From contig JAIJUV010000056.1 in assembly GCA_022732315.1 (NCBI GenBank), forward strand, positions 1 through 14,040: 14,040 nucleotides of DNA, written 5' to 3'. The position numbers were made by a program, and so were the translations under genes. The notes under the pieces were generated by a model, which saw only the letters and a program-made list of their open reading frames with translations, made no database searches and had not been told where the DNA came from. Positions 13,556-14,040 of the stretch are shown here, one piece after another. Each line of letters starts with the position of its first letter. Position 1 is the stretch's first letter. The stretch is from Prevotella sp. (GTDB lineage: Bacteria > Bacteroidota > Bacteroidia > Bacteroidales > Bacteroidaceae).

Positions 13556-14040
13556 TCGCCTCTTTAAATAGGCTATTAGCAATGCTATCTTTAATTGCTG
13601 CTATTTCTATCATTTCATAATGGTGGCGGACAGAATCCTCATAAGCAGTAACACGATTTCTCACATTCTCAATAACTTCTTTATTTGGGCATACGGAGAA
13701 GTTCTTTTCGATGTATCGGACATTTCGATCATCAGATGGAAGAACCATCTTCAATGCCCGATATTTCAAGTCTGCAATCTCCAAAGCTTGATGCTCTTGC
13801 CATTGGGTTAGATTGCCCCAAATGGAGATGACAAGAGATAGAGCCAAGCCTCCAATTAAAAGAAGAACATACTTTGAAGTTGGCTCGAAGCGATGAGTCA
13901 CTACTTTCTTCAGAGGTGTGTTATCCATTGCGTGAAGTTTGTCCTGCACATTTTTTGATGTGGCATTCAGCTCTTGTTTCACCTGATTAATGGTATCAAA
14001 CAAGAGTTTGCTTCGCTGTTCATCTTTGCTTGCTTCTTTC
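13524..14040 (-). CDS. Single-pass membrane protein, possibly mobilization-associated (5' end off window)
   Basis: The frame is open to the right edge. No ATG lies in frame within the window (only a TTG at 14001-14003), so the true start is probably outside. At least 171 residues are seen. The N-terminal part is charged and helical (FDTINQVKQELNATSKNVQD). One transmembrane segment follows (YVLLLIGGLALSLVISIW). Then comes a soluble, coiled-coil-prone C-terminal half with WQEHQALEIADLKYRALKMV, a conserved-looking KNFSVCPNKEVIENV, and a Lys/Glu-rich end (FKEANEIKKKINQ). I recall proteins of this look beside relaxase genes of Bacteroidota mobilizable elements, but this is a weak memory and not a motif match. 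A paralogous C-terminus survives at 10892-11014. Confidence 0.5.
   Translation of the reverse strand, partial: KEASKDEQRSKLLFDTINQVKQELNATSKNVQDKLHAMDNTPLKKVVTHRFEPTSKYVLLLIGGLALSLVISIWGNLTQWQEHQALEIADLKYRALKMVLPSDDRNVRYIEKNFSVCPNKEVIENVRNRVTAYEDSVRHHYEMIEIAAIKDSIANSLFKEANEIKKKINQK

Noticed and set aside
1..14040. CRISPR array, tRNA or rRNA genes
   Set aside because: No regularly spaced direct repeats, and no cloverleaf or conserved rRNA segments were noticed on either strand.

Overview
The window looks like a chromosome segment of a Bacteroidota bacterium, most likely Prevotella/Segatella. The evidence is Bacteroidota-type promoters (a TAnnTTTG element at -7, often with TTTG or TTG at -33), weak Shine-Dalgarno sequences, a DUF4294 protein, a helix-hairpin-helix/beta-barrel protein of the Bacteroidota type, lipoproteins with Bacteroidota lipoboxes, and an IS4-type transposase remnant. 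The genus is an inference from overall protein look; no database was consulted.

Layout, left to right. (1) Positions 1-698, minus strand: two tandem, paralogous, membrane-anchored NTF2-fold immunity-like genes. The second is cut by the window edge. Both lie directly downstream of a DUF4294 gene (736-1383, minus). (2) Positions 1448-3580: a divergent promoter region and a large ComEA-like HhH protein with a long beta-rich C-terminal part. (3) Positions 3581-3927: a convergent intergenic region with a perfect 20-bp palindrome and a strong 16-bp stem-loop. (4) Positions 3928-5226, minus: a stand-alone DUF3987 ATPase/primase-helicase-like protein with a clear promoter. (5) Positions 5227-5833: about 600 bp without a gene, holding two minus-strand promoters that share the same flanking sequence, a stem-loop, and a plus-strand promoter. 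(6) Positions 5834-7543: a two-gene operon encoding a surface or periplasmic trypsin-fold lipoprotein protease and a small secreted Ig-like protein, ending in a strong terminator. (7) Positions 7834-10025, minus: a two-gene operon (ATGA overlap) encoding a small secreted two-cysteine protein and a 599-aa thioredoxin-fold protein with a long beta-rich, propeller-like C-terminus. (8) Positions 10356-11220: a scar zone with a truncated, frameshifted IS4 transposase and two truncated gene ends fused together. (9) Positions 11562-13316: small secreted proteins, namely a TonB-C-like protein (+), a papain-like lipoprotein (-) and an NlpE-like protein (-). (10) Positions 13400-14040, minus: a 51-aa ORF and the C-terminal part of a single-pass membrane protein that may belong to a mobilization module lying off the right edge. 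Its paralogous C-terminus also survives as a remnant at 10892.

Base composition changes visibly. The DUF4294, HhH and DUF3987 genes are GC-richer. Positions 1-700 and most of 5.3-14 kb are AT-rich, consistent with accessory, horizontally acquired DNA next to a core segment. No single complete described defence or secretion system is present. The most interesting candidates are the tandem immunity genes, the protease/Ig-like pair, and the small Cys-protein/thioredoxin-propeller pair.
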